Part shown: positions 7,161 through 14,917 of the stretch, piece after piece
How positions within the stretch are numbered: position 1 is the first letter of the stretch
Layout of the letters: the number at the start of each line of letters is the position of its first letter
Origin: an uncultured Clostridiaceae bacterium
GTDB lineage: Bacteria; Bacillota; Clostridia; Lachnospirales; Lachnospiraceae
Direction: 5' to 3'
Length of the DNA: 15,823 nt
Assembly (NCBI GenBank): GCA_947175805.1
Contig: CAMWOF010000014.1
Coordinates: 1 to 15,823, forward strand
Program-made: the position numbers and the translations under genes
The notes under the pieces: model-generated
The model's database searches: none
Told to the model about the DNA's origin: nothing
Seen by the model: the letters and a program-made list of their open reading frames with translations, nothing else

Positions 7161-10100
7161 TTATCTCTTTTTAACAGTTGCCTTCTTATTTAATCCCTTC
7201 TTAACAAGAAGCTTCTTGTAAGCGGATACCTTGTTCTTCGGTACCTTTACTACTGCATTTTTCGGTGTTCCCTTAAATGCGCTGGCACCCACATTCTTCG
7301 TAGTGAGTTTTGTAGTATTAATCTGAATGTTTTTCAGCGCCTTACAATTGTAGAATGCCTTCTTGCCTATCTTATTTACCTTGGAAGGAATGATAATCTT
7401 CTTCAGCTTCGTACATTTACTAAATGCACTGGCGCCGATTTCTGTCACCCCTAAGCCCATGGTAACGGTTGTTAACTTGCTGCAGTTTGCAAAGGCCTCC
7501 TTGCCAAGCTTTGTCACCTTGGAAGGAATCGTTACCTTAGTAAGAGCAGTACATCCCTTAAACGCCTTATTGCCAATGGTCTTTACATTTTTGCCAAGCT
7601 TCAGCGTCTTTAACTTCTTACATCCCTCAAAAGCACTGGTGCCAATCGTTTTAATATTGCTGCCGACTGTTACCTTTGTCAGCTTCTTGTCATTCTTAAA
7701 TGCATTTTTTGCGATGGAGGTTACCTTGTAGGTAATGCCGCCCGCCGTAATCGTATCCGGAATCTTGATGGTTGCCTGCTTTGTTGCCGGCTTTGTATAG
7801 ATTACTTCACCCTTCGTTGCACTGGATACCTCTACCTTATACACACCGTTTGAGCCTGATTCATCTGAAACAGTCGCACCCTTCTTCGGTACAGTAGGCT
7901 GCTCCGTAGTAGGTGTCTCTGTGGCAGTTGGCGCCGTCGTCGGCTGCTCACCTGTGTCTGGTGCCGTTGTCGGCTGATCGCCTGTATCCGGTTCCGTTGT
8001 TGGCTCCTTGCTCTCCTGCCAGTTTGCATATACGGTAATCAAAGCCACCTTGCTGGTGTCAAGCACCAGGTTCTTAGACGCCTCACCGCCCTGAACCAGC
8101 GACCAGCCAAGGAATTCATAACCGGCCTTTGTGGCATCCTTCAGTGTAACCGCTGCGCCAACTTCGTAGGTTGCCGGATTCGCTGCATCATTCACACCGC
8201 CATCCAGCTCGTACTTAATTGCACCGTCACCAGGAATAACCTCTACATCGCCGCCTTCTTCCCCAGACTCTACCATTGTGAGGGAAACGTCCTTAAAGCT
8301 GAAGGTACAATCCCCTGCCTTAGTGACCCCGGAGTTACCAAGACCAAATACCAGATGCACCTTCGGAAGGCTGACGCCCGCTGTAAACTCCGTCTCATAA
8401 GTCATATAGCCGTCCGCATCCGCCGAATCCTCTTCATATTGCGGCACCTGCCCATTCTCATACTGGCCATATCCGGCAAATACCGTCCAACTGCCATTAT
8501 TTTCCTGCACAATATAGTCAAAATTGTTATTGCTCTTTCCTTCCATCTTTGCCTTAAAGGACAGCTTATATTTCTTGCCTGCCACTATTGCGAAGTCATC
8601 GCTGATAATCTGCGGCGCATACCAGTCGCTGCCGCTTACAAAGCCTGTCAGTGTACGCACGCCGCCCGCCTCTGTCAGCGTTCCGGCTGCCGACGCTCCG
8701 CCGCCATCCACCGTATAGTTTGTCTCTGCATCCACCGGTGTCTCATCCACGACAGGTGCAAGGTTCTCTCCGATTAAGCTTACATTGTCAAGCTGTACGG
8801 AAGCGCCCTCTGCAAAGCTGAGCACTAAAGCTGCATTTTCTAAATCCTCTGCCAGCCCAAAGGTCCACTCATAAGTCTTAACCTTGCCTTTTCCCGCCTC
8901 TGCGTAATCAATCGTCTTAGAAGCAAGCACTTTGTCTGTCAGCTCATAGGTAACCTCTCCGTCCGCATCCTCTACCGGATTCGTCTCCACAATCTTTGCC
9001 GTCACAGAGGTTGCCGCTGCACTATACAGGTCGAGGTTCAGTGTATAAGTGTCTGCCGGCATTGCAAAGCCTGCCTGATAAATCGACGGCGTCTTCCCTG
9101 CCGCTGCACTGATTTGTGCCCGGCGTTCGTAATACTTCACGCCATTTTCAATGTTCTCATAGTTCGTCTTAGAAGCAACATCTACAACTCTTAAATCGCT
9201 TTCTTTCAGGGCCTCTGTTGTATAACGCGGAACCTTAAGCGTTGTATCTTGACCTGCCGTCCAGTAACCCACATAGTGATTTCCCTGATCAAAGGTTCCA
9301 TTGTAGATAATGTTGCCGTCTGCCAGTGCAGGATGTTCTATAATGCCAAGCTCCTCAGGGTCGATAATCTCTACCTTGATATTGCCAAGATATACATTAC
9401 CCTCTGCTGAAGCGCCAAGGTCAAATTCCACACGGCAGGTATCAAAATTCTCTACCTGATTTACAAGGAAGGAATATGTCTTCGGTGTATCGGTAAGCTC
9501 AAACTGCGTAGAACCATAGGTGCCCCAATTTGCATGCTCTTTTGCAGCACACACAAGCGTTTTTCCGACAATACCGCCATCGCCATAGGCGTCAAAGCTA
9601 ATCCTATAAGCATATCCCGCCTTTGCATCATAATGCCCAATTAACTGTACGGCATAATCCTCGCCGCCCGCCTTCGGAACATATACCTTTGCATAATCCT
9701 TGCCGTCTACGGTAACGCCCTCTGCTGTCGCAGCCTCAAAACCAGACTGGTATGACAGATTCCATCCGTCAGTTTCACCGCTATCCTCTGCATCGTTATA
9801 AGCTGCCGCATTCTCTGTATTTATATTGTCTGTCGTGAGCGTATCCGTCAGGTTCTGCCCTGCGAAATCTGCCCAGTCGTCGTTAAAGTCGCCGCTGTCT
9901 GCCCTGACAGGACTCTCAGCACTATAGCCCTCTTTTTTCTGGTACACTCTGACGTAATCCACATACATATTAATGTCGCCCTGGAAGGCTGCTTTATTCG
10001 CTGCACCGCCAAACTGTCCGCTGTCCACTGCCAGGTTTAACAGAATGTAGAATGGCTGGTCAAACGGAGCATCAAAGGCCAGGCTGTCAGAAGCGCCGGA

Positions 10101-12155
10101 AATCATGCTCTCCCAGTTATCGAGTGTATAAATAGGCTCTCCGTCATAATACCAGGTCATCTTGCCCGGCTCCCAATCCACCCCATAGGTATGGAAGTAT
10201 GTATAATCACTTTTCAATACATCCTTTATATAACCACTGCCTTTATATACATGGTTCGGTGCACCCCAGTGCAGTGTACTGCACGCAGTGTTGTGGACGT
10301 CATTGCCAAAGCTGCCCACAGTCTCCATAATATCAATCTCACCGGATACCGGCCATGCACCATAAATATCCAGGCTCTCCGGCAGCATCCAGAACGCAGG
10401 CCATGCACCCTTGGTTGCAGGCAGAGACATTCTTGCCTCTATACGGCCATAAGTCGTATTAAACAACGCCTCTGTACCCTTTGTGGTACGGAGCCTTGCA
10501 GATGTATAATTCTTCTTCGACTCAGTTTCATATTTATAGCCATCTTTCTCGTATTTCGCCGTAATACGAAGCAAGCCGTCACCTTCCGTGCCTCCGCTCA
10601 GCTTCTCATTAACGCCGATATTGGCTGCATTGCCTGTGTAGCACTGAAGCTCCTTATTGCCCCAGCCCTGATTGTTCGCCGCAATCGTTCCATCGCCGAG
10701 CTGTGCCTCCCAGTTGTCGAGGTTCAGGCCTGTAGCCGGGTCAATATTGGCATCAGCGTCATAATCACCGTCAAATTCATCGCGCCAGATTATCGTATAA
10801 TCAGTATCACCATACCAGTCAGAATCACAATCAAATTTGTAGTTGTCTTCTGCGCTGAAGTCATATTCTGCACCAGTGGAGGTATCTGCCTTTTCACCGC
10901 CAACCTTATAAAGCCAAATATCCTTCACGGTTATTGTACCTTTGTCATCAGCTGTTGCTCCTGAACGTCCCATGCCAAAGCCCAGCTTTACATTGCTCTT
11001 GCTTGCAGGAGCAGTAAAGGCATAAGTGTAGGTGGCAAAATCATTCTCCTGTGCCTCTGCATCATAAACAGGCTGTACATATCCGTTATTCGCATTCCCG
11101 GTATCATAACCGTAAATAGTTGTCCAGTCGTTATTTGCCAAAGTACCATCTACCTGCAGATTAAAGTCAAAATTTCTCGTTTTATCCATCTTTGCCTTGA
11201 AGGTCAATACATAATTCTCGCCCTCCTCGACATCAAACACAGCACTCTTAAACTGCGGACTATACCAATCCTCACCGCTGACAAATTCCGCAACTGTCAA
11301 CACACCGTCTTTCTGTGTCAATTGGCACTGATCCGGAGTAAATTCCGTATCCCCGTCCAATACGGTCTGTATTTCATTTAAGGAAATGTCCTTCAAAACA
11401 AATGCATTATCGTTCCCTGCCTCAAAGCCGGAATTCCCTGCACCAAATGCCAGCTTAACATTGGCGCTGTCGATAGCAGAGGTAAATGTATACCTATACG
11501 TCTCGAAGCCATCCTCATCCGCTGCTCTTGTCTGTGCAAAAGTACTTACAGACTCTGCTGCCGGAGTATCGTCTTCGCCTGCCGGTGTCTCTGTTTCATC
11601 TGGATCCTCTGCCCCTGCTTCCGGGTCTTCTGTTGATGCGTCCGGATCTTCTGTTGATGCATCCGGATCCTCTGTTGATGCATCCGGGTCTTCTGTTGAC
11701 GCATCCGGATCCTCTGTTGACGCATCTGGATCCTCTGCTCCTGCACTGTAGGTAGGAGGCTCATATCCGTCTGAGTCATAGCCAGCGATAACCGCCCAAT
11801 TTCCCTGATCCTGTAGAATCCAATCAAACCTGCCGTTGTTTTTGCCGCTCAGCTTTGCCTTAAAAGTCAGCTCGTAAACGGTACCCTTCTCCACCGAAAT
11901 CGCAGAGCTTTTAATCTGCGGATTATACCAATTCTGACCACTGATAAATCCCGTAGCCGTCAGCACACCGTCTTTCTGTACAAATGTGCAATCAAACGCC
12001 TCAAATTCCATATCCCCGTCCACAAGTGCGTTCCCTGCCGCCTTTGCCACACCGGGCGATAATCCAACCGGTCCCGCTGCCGTAGCCACCGCCAGCGCAA
12101 ATGCCAGAATCGACGCAAAAATACGTCTTCCGGCTCTTGTTTTCATTTTCCTCAT
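7161..12155 (-). CDS. Large secreted GH16 beta-glucanase (laminarinase-like) with multiple binding modules and BspA-type LRRs
   Basis: This 1664-residue exported enzyme should hydrolyse beta-1,3 or mixed beta-1,3/1,4-glucans. In order: a Sec signal peptide (about 1-40, ending AKA-A); binding-like module X1 (41-263) split by an acidic EDPDAST repeat (about 138-175); module X2 (264-418); the GH16 domain (about 431-741) with catalytic GEIDIMET (E606 nucleophile, D608, E611 acid/base) and WPAFWMLP at 585-592; a CBM4/9-like module (about 783-930); a second, less clear one (about 943-1128); module X3 (1144-1295), a relative of X1 and X2; an InlB B-type repeat (about 1313-1381, ending VYANWQ); a Thr/Pro linker (about 1383-1423); and LRR_5 repeats (about 1473-1633). 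No LPxTG, SLH or choline-binding anchor is visible. ATG 12153-12155 was chosen because AAAGGAGG lies 11 bases upstream; the frame is open further but has no ribosome binding site there. Exact glucan specificity is not readable. Confidence 0.93.
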   Translation of the reverse strand: MRKMKTRAGRRIFASILAFALAVATAAGPVGLSPGVAKAAGNALVDGDMEFEAFDCTFVQKDGVLTATGFISGQNWYNPQIKSSAISVEKGTVYELTFKAKLSGKNNGRFDWILQDQGNWAVIAGYDSDGYEPPTYSAGAEDPDASTEDPDASTEDPDASTEDPDASTEDPDASTEDPEAGAEDPDETETPAGEDDTPAAESVSTFAQTRAADEDGFETYRYTFTSAIDSANVKLAFGAGNSGFEAGNDNAFVLKDISLNEIQTVLDGDTEFTPDQCQLTQKDGVLTVAEFVSGEDWYSPQFKSAVFDVEEGENYVLTFKAKMDKTRNFDFNLQVDGTLANNDWTTIYGYDTGNANNGYVQPVYDAEAQENDFATYTYAFTAPASKSNVKLGFGMGRSGATADDKGTITVKDIWLYKVGGEKADTSTGAEYDFSAEDNYKFDCDSDWYGDTDYTIIWRDEFDGDYDADANIDPATGLNLDNWEAQLGDGTIAANNQGWGNKELQCYTGNAANIGVNEKLSGGTEGDGLLRITAKYEKDGYKYETESKKNYTSARLRTTKGTEALFNTTYGRIEARMSLPATKGAWPAFWMLPESLDIYGAWPVSGEIDIMETVGSFGNDVHNTACSTLHWGAPNHVYKGSGYIKDVLKSDYTYFHTYGVDWEPGKMTWYYDGEPIYTLDNWESMISGASDSLAFDAPFDQPFYILLNLAVDSGQFGGAANKAAFQGDINMYVDYVRVYQKKEGYSAESPVRADSGDFNDDWADFAGQNLTDTLTTDNINTENAAAYNDAEDSGETDGWNLSYQSGFEAATAEGVTVDGKDYAKVYVPKAGGEDYAVQLIGHYDAKAGYAYRISFDAYGDGGIVGKTLVCAAKEHANWGTYGSTQFELTDTPKTYSFLVNQVENFDTCRVEFDLGASAEGNVYLGNIKVEIIDPEELGIIEHPALADGNIIYNGTFDQGNHYVGYWTAGQDTTLKVPRYTTEALKESDLRVVDVASKTNYENIENGVKYYERRAQISAAAGKTPSIYQAGFAMPADTYTLNLDLYSAAATSVTAKIVETNPVEDADGEVTYELTDKVLASKTIDYAEAGKGKVKTYEWTFGLAEDLENAALVLSFAEGASVQLDNVSLIGENLAPVVDETPVDAETNYTVDGGGASAAGTLTEAGGVRTLTGFVSGSDWYAPQIISDDFAIVAGKKYKLSFKAKMEGKSNNNFDYIVQENNGSWTVFAGYGQYENGQVPQYEEDSADADGYMTYETEFTAGVSLPKVHLVFGLGNSGVTKAGDCTFSFKDVSLTMVESGEEGGDVEVIPGDGAIKYELDGGVNDAANPATYEVGAAVTLKDATKAGYEFLGWSLVQGGEASKNLVLDTSKVALITVYANWQESKEPTTEPDTGDQPTTAPDTGEQPTTAPTATETPTTEQPTVPKKGATVSDESGSNGVYKVEVSSATKGEVIYTKPATKQATIKIPDTITAGGITYKVTSIAKNAFKNDKKLTKVTVGSNIKTIGTSAFEGCKKLKTLKLGKNVKTIGNKAFKGCTALTKVTIPSKVTKLGKEAFANCSKLTTVTMGLGVTEIGASAFSKCTKLKKIIIPSKVNKIGKKAFYNCKALKNIQINTTKLTTKNVGASAFKGTPKNAVVKVPKNKVSAYKKLLVKKGLNKKATVKKR
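7257..7739 (-). other. BspA-like leucine-rich repeats (LRR_5) and InlB-type repeat at the C-terminus
   Basis: About six copies of a 23-residue unit of the form 'xAFxxCxxLKxVxIPSxVxxIGxx' (for example TSAFEGCKKLKTLKLG and KEAFANCSKLTTVTMG) make up this stretch. This LRR_5 class is common in surface and secreted proteins of gut Firmicutes and Bacteroidetes and is thought to mediate binding. An InlB B-type repeat (8013-8219) and a PTTAPDTGEQ-like Thr/Pro linker precede it. The protein ends in basic KKATVKKR without an anchor motif. Confidence 0.88.
8271..8726 (-). other. Binding-like module X3
   Basis: This third copy lies about 700 residues downstream of X2, after the GH16 and two other modules, and keeps FVSGSDWYAPQI, KLSFKAKM, FDYIVQ, ETEFTA, HLVFGLGNSG and FKDVSL. 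The loop is again short (VPQYEEDSADADG) but already acidic, like the presumed ancestor of the X1 repeat. Confidence 0.7.
9933..10865 (-). other. GH16 catalytic domain
   Basis: The domain begins near IIWRDEFDGDY and ends at MYVDYVRVYQ, both typical boundaries of laminarinase-type GH16. The E-x-D-x-x-E signature is present as EIDIME, with the first Glu codon at 10338-10340. Other family marks are WGNKELQCYT, GRIEARMSLP and HTYGVDWEPG. The retained 'M' in EIDIME (the beta-bulge form) points to the laminarinase / beta-1,3-glucanase side rather than lichenase, by family knowledge. Confidence 0.93.
10902..11366 (-). other. Binding-like module X2
   Basis: It has the same motif order as X1 (TQKDGVLTVAEFVSGEDWYSP, LTFKAKM, FDFNLQ, YTYAFTAP, KLGFGMGRSG, VKDIWL). 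The loop that carries the acidic array in X1 is short here (QPVYDAEAQEN), so X2 shows the uninserted state. It lies directly before the GH16 domain. Confidence 0.7.
11367..12035 (-). other. Binding-like module X1, first of three paralogous copies
   Basis: It shares an ordered set of motifs with X2 and X3: a QKDGVLT start, FISGQNWYNPQIKS, YELTFKAKL, FDWILQ, a Y-rich loop, a YxYTFT strand, KLAFGAGNSG and LKDISL. The fold is probably a beta-sandwich carbohydrate-binding module of the CBM4/9 type, but I cannot assign a family with certainty. The acidic repeat sits in the loop between YEPPTYS and the EDGFETYRYTF strand. Confidence 0.7.
11621..11725 (-). repeat. Five 21-bp tandem repeats encoding acidic EDPDAST heptads
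   Basis: Five nearly identical 21-bp units run head to tail (11621-11641, 11642-11662, 11663-11683, 11684-11704, 11705-11725). They differ mainly at third positions, for example GGATCC against GGATCT or GGGTCT. Diverged half-like units flank both sides (about 11600-11620 and 11726-11746, encoding EDPEAG and GAEDP-type sequence). The array keeps the reading frame whatever the copy number, so length variation between strains is likely. Inside the protein it interrupts module X1. Confidence 0.95.
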
Positions 12156-12262
12156 CTGAACAAATACCTCCTTTACAAAATTTGACTGTAGATAATTATG
12201 GGCTGCAATGCACAAGAAAAGCTAACGTAAATATTCCCTCTTTTCCTGTGCTCATATTGTCA

Positions 12263-12291
12263 ATTATACCAAAGAAAGGAAAAAAGGGCAA
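12263..12291 (-). promoter_or_regulatory. Predicted sigma-A-type promoter for the GH16 gene
   Basis: On the minus strand TTGCCC (12286-12291) is followed after exactly 17 bases by a perfect TATAAT (12263-12268). The start would be near 12256, giving a leader of about 100 nt. The -35 box touches the left arm of the inverted repeat at 12290-12343, which suggests regulation at this promoter. Confidence 0.6.
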
Positions 12292-12343
12292 TATTTTTTA
12301 TGCAATTTGTTCAAGTTTTGTTCGTTATTGCATAAAAAATATT
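12290..12343. promoter_or_regulatory. Perfect 17-bp inverted repeat at the GH16 promoter, candidate operator
   Basis: AATATTTTTTATGCAAT (12290-12306) and ATTGCATAAAAAATATT (12327-12343) are exact reverse complements separated by 20 bases. The left arm overlaps the -35 element. The arm centres are 37 bp apart, about 3.5 helical turns. There is no GC-rich core or adjacent T-tract of terminator type, so a protein binding site is more likely than a terminator. The cognate regulator is not in this window. Confidence 0.55.
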
Positions 12344-12411
12344 ACCTTTTAGTATAAATTTTATAAACATTTCAAAAGATACAAGTCAGGCAGATTTCTG
12401 CCCATAAAAAA

Positions 12412-12439
12412 CCCTCCAGACCAAAACAGGGCTGGAGGG
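12412..12439 (-). terminator. Rho-independent terminator of pgi
   Basis: CCCTCCAG (12412-12419) and CTGGAGGG (12432-12439) form an 8-bp GC-rich stem with a 12-base loop. On the minus strand it is followed directly by TTTTTTATGGG. It lies about 35 bases after the pgi stop and separates pgi from the GH16 promoter region. A small GGCAG/CTGCC hairpin follows at 12389-12402, of no known role. Confidence 0.9.
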
Positions 12440-12474
12440 GGAAACGAATCATTCTAGTCTTTTTAGATAATTAT

Positions 12475-13827
12475 CTATTTTAGTCTTTTTAACAATTCTG
12501 CCTTCTGCTCTTCATAGCCCGGCTTGCCAAGCAGTGCAAACATATTCTTTTTATAGCTCTCCACACCCGGCTGGTTAAATGGATTTACGCCCAGTACATA
12601 ACCGCTGACTCCGCAGGCAAACTCAAAGAAATAGAACAGCTCGCCCAGAGTAAATTCATTCAGCTCCGGCAGGGTAATCATCATGTTAGGAATCTCACCA
12701 TCCACATGGGCAAGCACGGTTCCGTACATCGCCTGCTTATTAATATAATCCACAGTTCTGCCTGCCAGGTAATTCAAACCATCTATATTATCATCATCCT
12801 GCTCCATGATAACCTTGACGCGCGGACTTCCAATGTTAATTACCGTCTCGATATGGTTCTTTGTACCATCCTGGATAAACTGCCCCAGGGAATGAAGATC
12901 TGTCGTAAAATCTACTGCCGTAGGGAACAAACCCTTGCCGTCCTTACCCTCAGACTCCCCAAAGAGCTGCTTCCACCACTCGGCAACATAGTGCACCGAA
13001 GGCGTATAGTTTGCCAATATCTCCATGGTCTTTCCTTTATTGAGCAGAATATTCCGCAGGGCAACATACTGCAATGCGTCATTCTCCTCAAAAGAATCCT
13101 GTATACAACGGGTTCTGGCAGATGCTGCACCGCACATTAAATCATCGATATCTGCACCGCTGACCGCAATCGGCAAAAGCCCCACCGCTGTGAGAACGGA
13201 AAACCGTCCTCCCACATCGTCAGGCACTACAAAGGTCTCATAGCCCTCGGCATCCGCCATGGTCTTTAGGGCGCCCTTTTCCTTATCCGTGGTGGCATAA
13301 ATCCTTCTGGCAGCTTCCCTCCGTCCGTATTTTTCTATCAGCAGCTTCTTGAAAATCCGAAAGGCAATCGCTGGTTCCGTGGTGGTGCCGGACTTGGAAA
13401 TCACATTCACGGAAAAATCCCGATCCCCGACAACCTCCAGCAAATGCTCTATATAAGTACTGCTAATGTTATTGCCCGCAAAATAAATCTCCGGCGTCTT
13501 TCTCTTGCCTCTGTTAATTTCATTGTAAAAAGAATGTCTCAAAGCACTAATTGCAGCCCTTGCACCTAAATAAGAACCGCCAATGCCGATTACAATCAAA
13601 ATATCCGAATCAGACTGAATCTTTTTTGCCGCCTTTTTAATGCGGACAAACTCCTCCCTGTCATAATCCACGGGAAGGTCAAGCCAGCCCAAAAAGTCAT
13701 TGCCCTCGCCGGTTTTTCCCAACAACACATCCCTGGCCGCAAGAACCTTTTTGCTCATATCCTGAATTTCCTCGTCGGATACCATAAACCTTGCGTTTGA
13801 ATAATCGAAACTAATACTTTGTGTCAT
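12475..13827 (-). CDS. pgi: Glucose-6-phosphate isomerase
   Basis: Pgi interconverts glucose-6-phosphate and fructose-6-phosphate in the cytoplasm, in glycolysis and gluconeogenesis. The 450 residues match the short Firmicutes form. Visible motifs are [11 protein letters not shown] (81-91), the sugar-phosphate-binding [10 protein letters not shown] (144-153), signature 1 [14 protein letters not shown] (203-216), catalytic ESEGK (E291), DLHSLGQ (H311), and signature 2 [19 protein letters not shown] (409-427), which holds the catalytic-site lysine. The protein is full length with no missing key residue. ATG 13825-13827 is preceded by GAAGGAGAG. It has its own promoter and terminator, so it is probably monocistronic. 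Confidence 0.98.
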   Translation of the reverse strand: MTQSISFDYSNARFMVSDEEIQDMSKKVLAARDVLLGKTGEGNDFLGWLDLPVDYDREEFVRIKKAAKKIQSDSDILIVIGIGGSYLGARAAISALRHSFYNEINRGKRKTPEIYFAGNNISSTYIEHLLEVVGDRDFSVNVISKSGTTTEPAIAFRIFKKLLIEKYGRREAARRIYATTDKEKGALKTMADAEGYETFVVPDDVGGRFSVLTAVGLLPIAVSGADIDDLMCGAASARTRCIQDSFEENDALQYVALRNILLNKGKTMEILANYTPSVHYVAEWWKQLFGESEGKDGKGLFPTAVDFTTDLHSLGQFIQDGTKNHIETVINIGSPRVKVIMEQDDDNIDGLNYLAGRTVDYINKQAMYGTVLAHVDGEIPNMMITLPELNEFTLGELFYFFEFACGVSGYVLGVNPFNQPGVESYKKNMFALLGKPGYEEQKAELLKRLK

Positions 13828-13890
13828 GTCTCTTCTCTCCTTCTACTAAATGTAAAAAAATCAGGTATTTTCATATGACCGTTTCTTTAC

Positions 13891-13919
13891 ATTTTAGCAA
13901 ACAAAGTCCAGAATAGCAA
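13891..13919 (-). promoter_or_regulatory. Predicted promoter of pgi
   Basis: On the minus strand TTGCTA (13914-13919) and TAAAAT (13891-13896) are separated by exactly 17 bases, and the -10 is preceded by TGC, an extended -10. The start would be near 13884, about 57 nt upstream of the ATG. No clear terminator of the upstream pdaA-like gene was seen between 13920 and 13980, so read-through into pgi is possible. Confidence 0.5.
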
Positions 13920-13980
13920 CCGTAAAATAACCAGAATCAGGAAATGCAAAGACATGAATTTCAGACAGCGCATCTCTTTT

Positions 13981-14859
13981 TTATGATTCTCCATAATCCG
14001 GCAGCGCATCTAAGCTTTTGAAGGTATATCCCTCCGCCTTTAGCAGCCGGATAACCTCCGGCAGCGCCTGAGCATTTGCCGAAGAAATATTATGCATAAG
14101 TACAATGGCGCCCGGATGGTGGTATTTTGAAAAGTGCTCTACAACATAGCCCGCTCCCGGCTGGTTATTCACGTCATAATCCAGATACGCCATGCTCCAG
14201 AAAATGCTCTTATAACCCAAATCCCGGCTTGCCTGCAGCGTCCTCTCGCTGTACTCTCCTCTCGGTGGACGCACATAGAGGTCCATGGAATATCCGGTTG
14301 CCTCCTTCATATACTGCTGGCAGCTTAAAAGCTCCTCCTTCACCTTGTCTACAGAAAGGTCAGGCAGGCTCGGATGCGTCACCGTGTGGTTACACACGAG
14401 ATGTCCTTCCTCCTTCATACGCTTTGTAAGCTCCACATTATCTCTGATAAAAGTCTGCGTCACGAAAAATGCCGCCTTTACATTTTCAGCCTTTAGCGTA
14501 TCCAAAATTGACGGAGAATATCCGTTTTCATAGCCACAGTCAAAGGTCAGGTAAATCGCCTTTTCCTGTGCATCCGGCGACACATAGTATGCGTCATATT
14601 GTCCAATATCAAAATCCTCCTGGCAGCCGGACTGCTGGTGCTCCGTGTTCCGCTTAAACCACCATGCATATTTTTCATTGGAAAATGTGTCATAATCGCT
14701 GACTGCTGTGGTGGGCTCCTGCGTGACAGGTTCTTGTGTATACTGCTCTGTGATGAACTGTCCGTTCTCGTCCGCGGCAGTGTGCTTCCCCTCGCAGCCG
14801 GTCAACATCATGCCAACCAAAAGGGCTGTAAAAATCAGGCTCTGTTTTTTGTAGTTCAA
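13981..14859 (-). CDS. pdaA: PdaA-like polysaccharide deacetylase lipoprotein
   Basis: This is a NodB-fold (CE4) deacetylase close in wording to Bacillus PdaA, which removes the acetyl group of muramic acid as a step toward the muramic-delta-lactam of the spore cortex (family knowledge). The 292 residues begin with a lipoprotein signal whose lipobox is LTGC (Cys22), so it is probably anchored outside the membrane; a Thr/Gln/Pro linker follows (about 25-55). The catalytic domain has YLTFDCGYENGY (103-114), NHTVTHPSL (157-165; His158 and His162 bind metal), RPPRGEYSE (197-205) and LMHNIS (255-260). Bacillus PdaA has FDNGYENG; here the variable residue is Cys. The start is TTG (14857-14859) behind AGGGTGA; the only nearby ATG runs into a stop. 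It lies 58 bases after the membrane protein gene. A vegetative peptidoglycan deacetylase is the alternative; no sporulation genes flank it. Confidence 0.85.
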   Translation of the reverse strand: MNYKKQSLIFTALLVGMMLTGCEGKHTAADENGQFITEQYTQEPVTQEPTTAVSDYDTFSNEKYAWWFKRNTEHQQSGCQEDFDIGQYDAYYVSPDAQEKAIYLTFDCGYENGYSPSILDTLKAENVKAAFFVTQTFIRDNVELTKRMKEEGHLVCNHTVTHPSLPDLSVDKVKEELLSCQQYMKEATGYSMDLYVRPPRGEYSERTLQASRDLGYKSIFWSMAYLDYDVNNQPGAGYVVEHFSKYHHPGAIVLMHNISSANAQALPEVIRLLKAEGYTFKSLDALPDYGES

Positions 14860-14871
14860 TGCCTATCACCC

Positions 14872-14889
14872 TACTTCATTTTTGAAGTA
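14872..14889. promoter_or_regulatory. Small perfect hairpin at the pdaA-like translation start
   Basis: TACTTCA and TGAAGTA form a 7-bp stem with a 4-base loop. On the minus strand it ends at the GGGTGA ribosome binding site and lies 12 bases from the TTG start. It could tune translation, act as a weak attenuator or be a small operator. It has no T-tract for termination. Confidence 0.35.
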
Positions 14890-14917
14890 AGTATATGCGC
14901 CCGAAAGAAAAAACATG

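Noticed and set aside
10191..10964. A 257-codon open frame on the plus strand
   Set aside because: It is antisense to the GH16 catalytic domain, whose motifs are unmistakable; the translated product is low-sense and rich in Cys and Ile.
11386..11827. Repetitive open frames on both strands over the 21-bp array, and a possible CRISPR
   Set aside because: The units are head to tail with no spacers, so this is not a CRISPR. The other frames are shadows of the in-frame acidic heptads of the GH16 protein.
12344..12411. A further gene or terminator between the inverted repeat and the pgi terminator
   Set aside because: Only AT-rich sequence and a minor GGCAG/CTGCC hairpin were seen; no frame with a start site.
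14890..14917. A sigma-G/sigma-F-like forespore promoter before the pdaA-like gene (GCATG and CATATAC)
   Set aside because: The -10-like word does not fit the consensus well and the spacing is uncertain. It is suggestive only because of the gene's presumed role.
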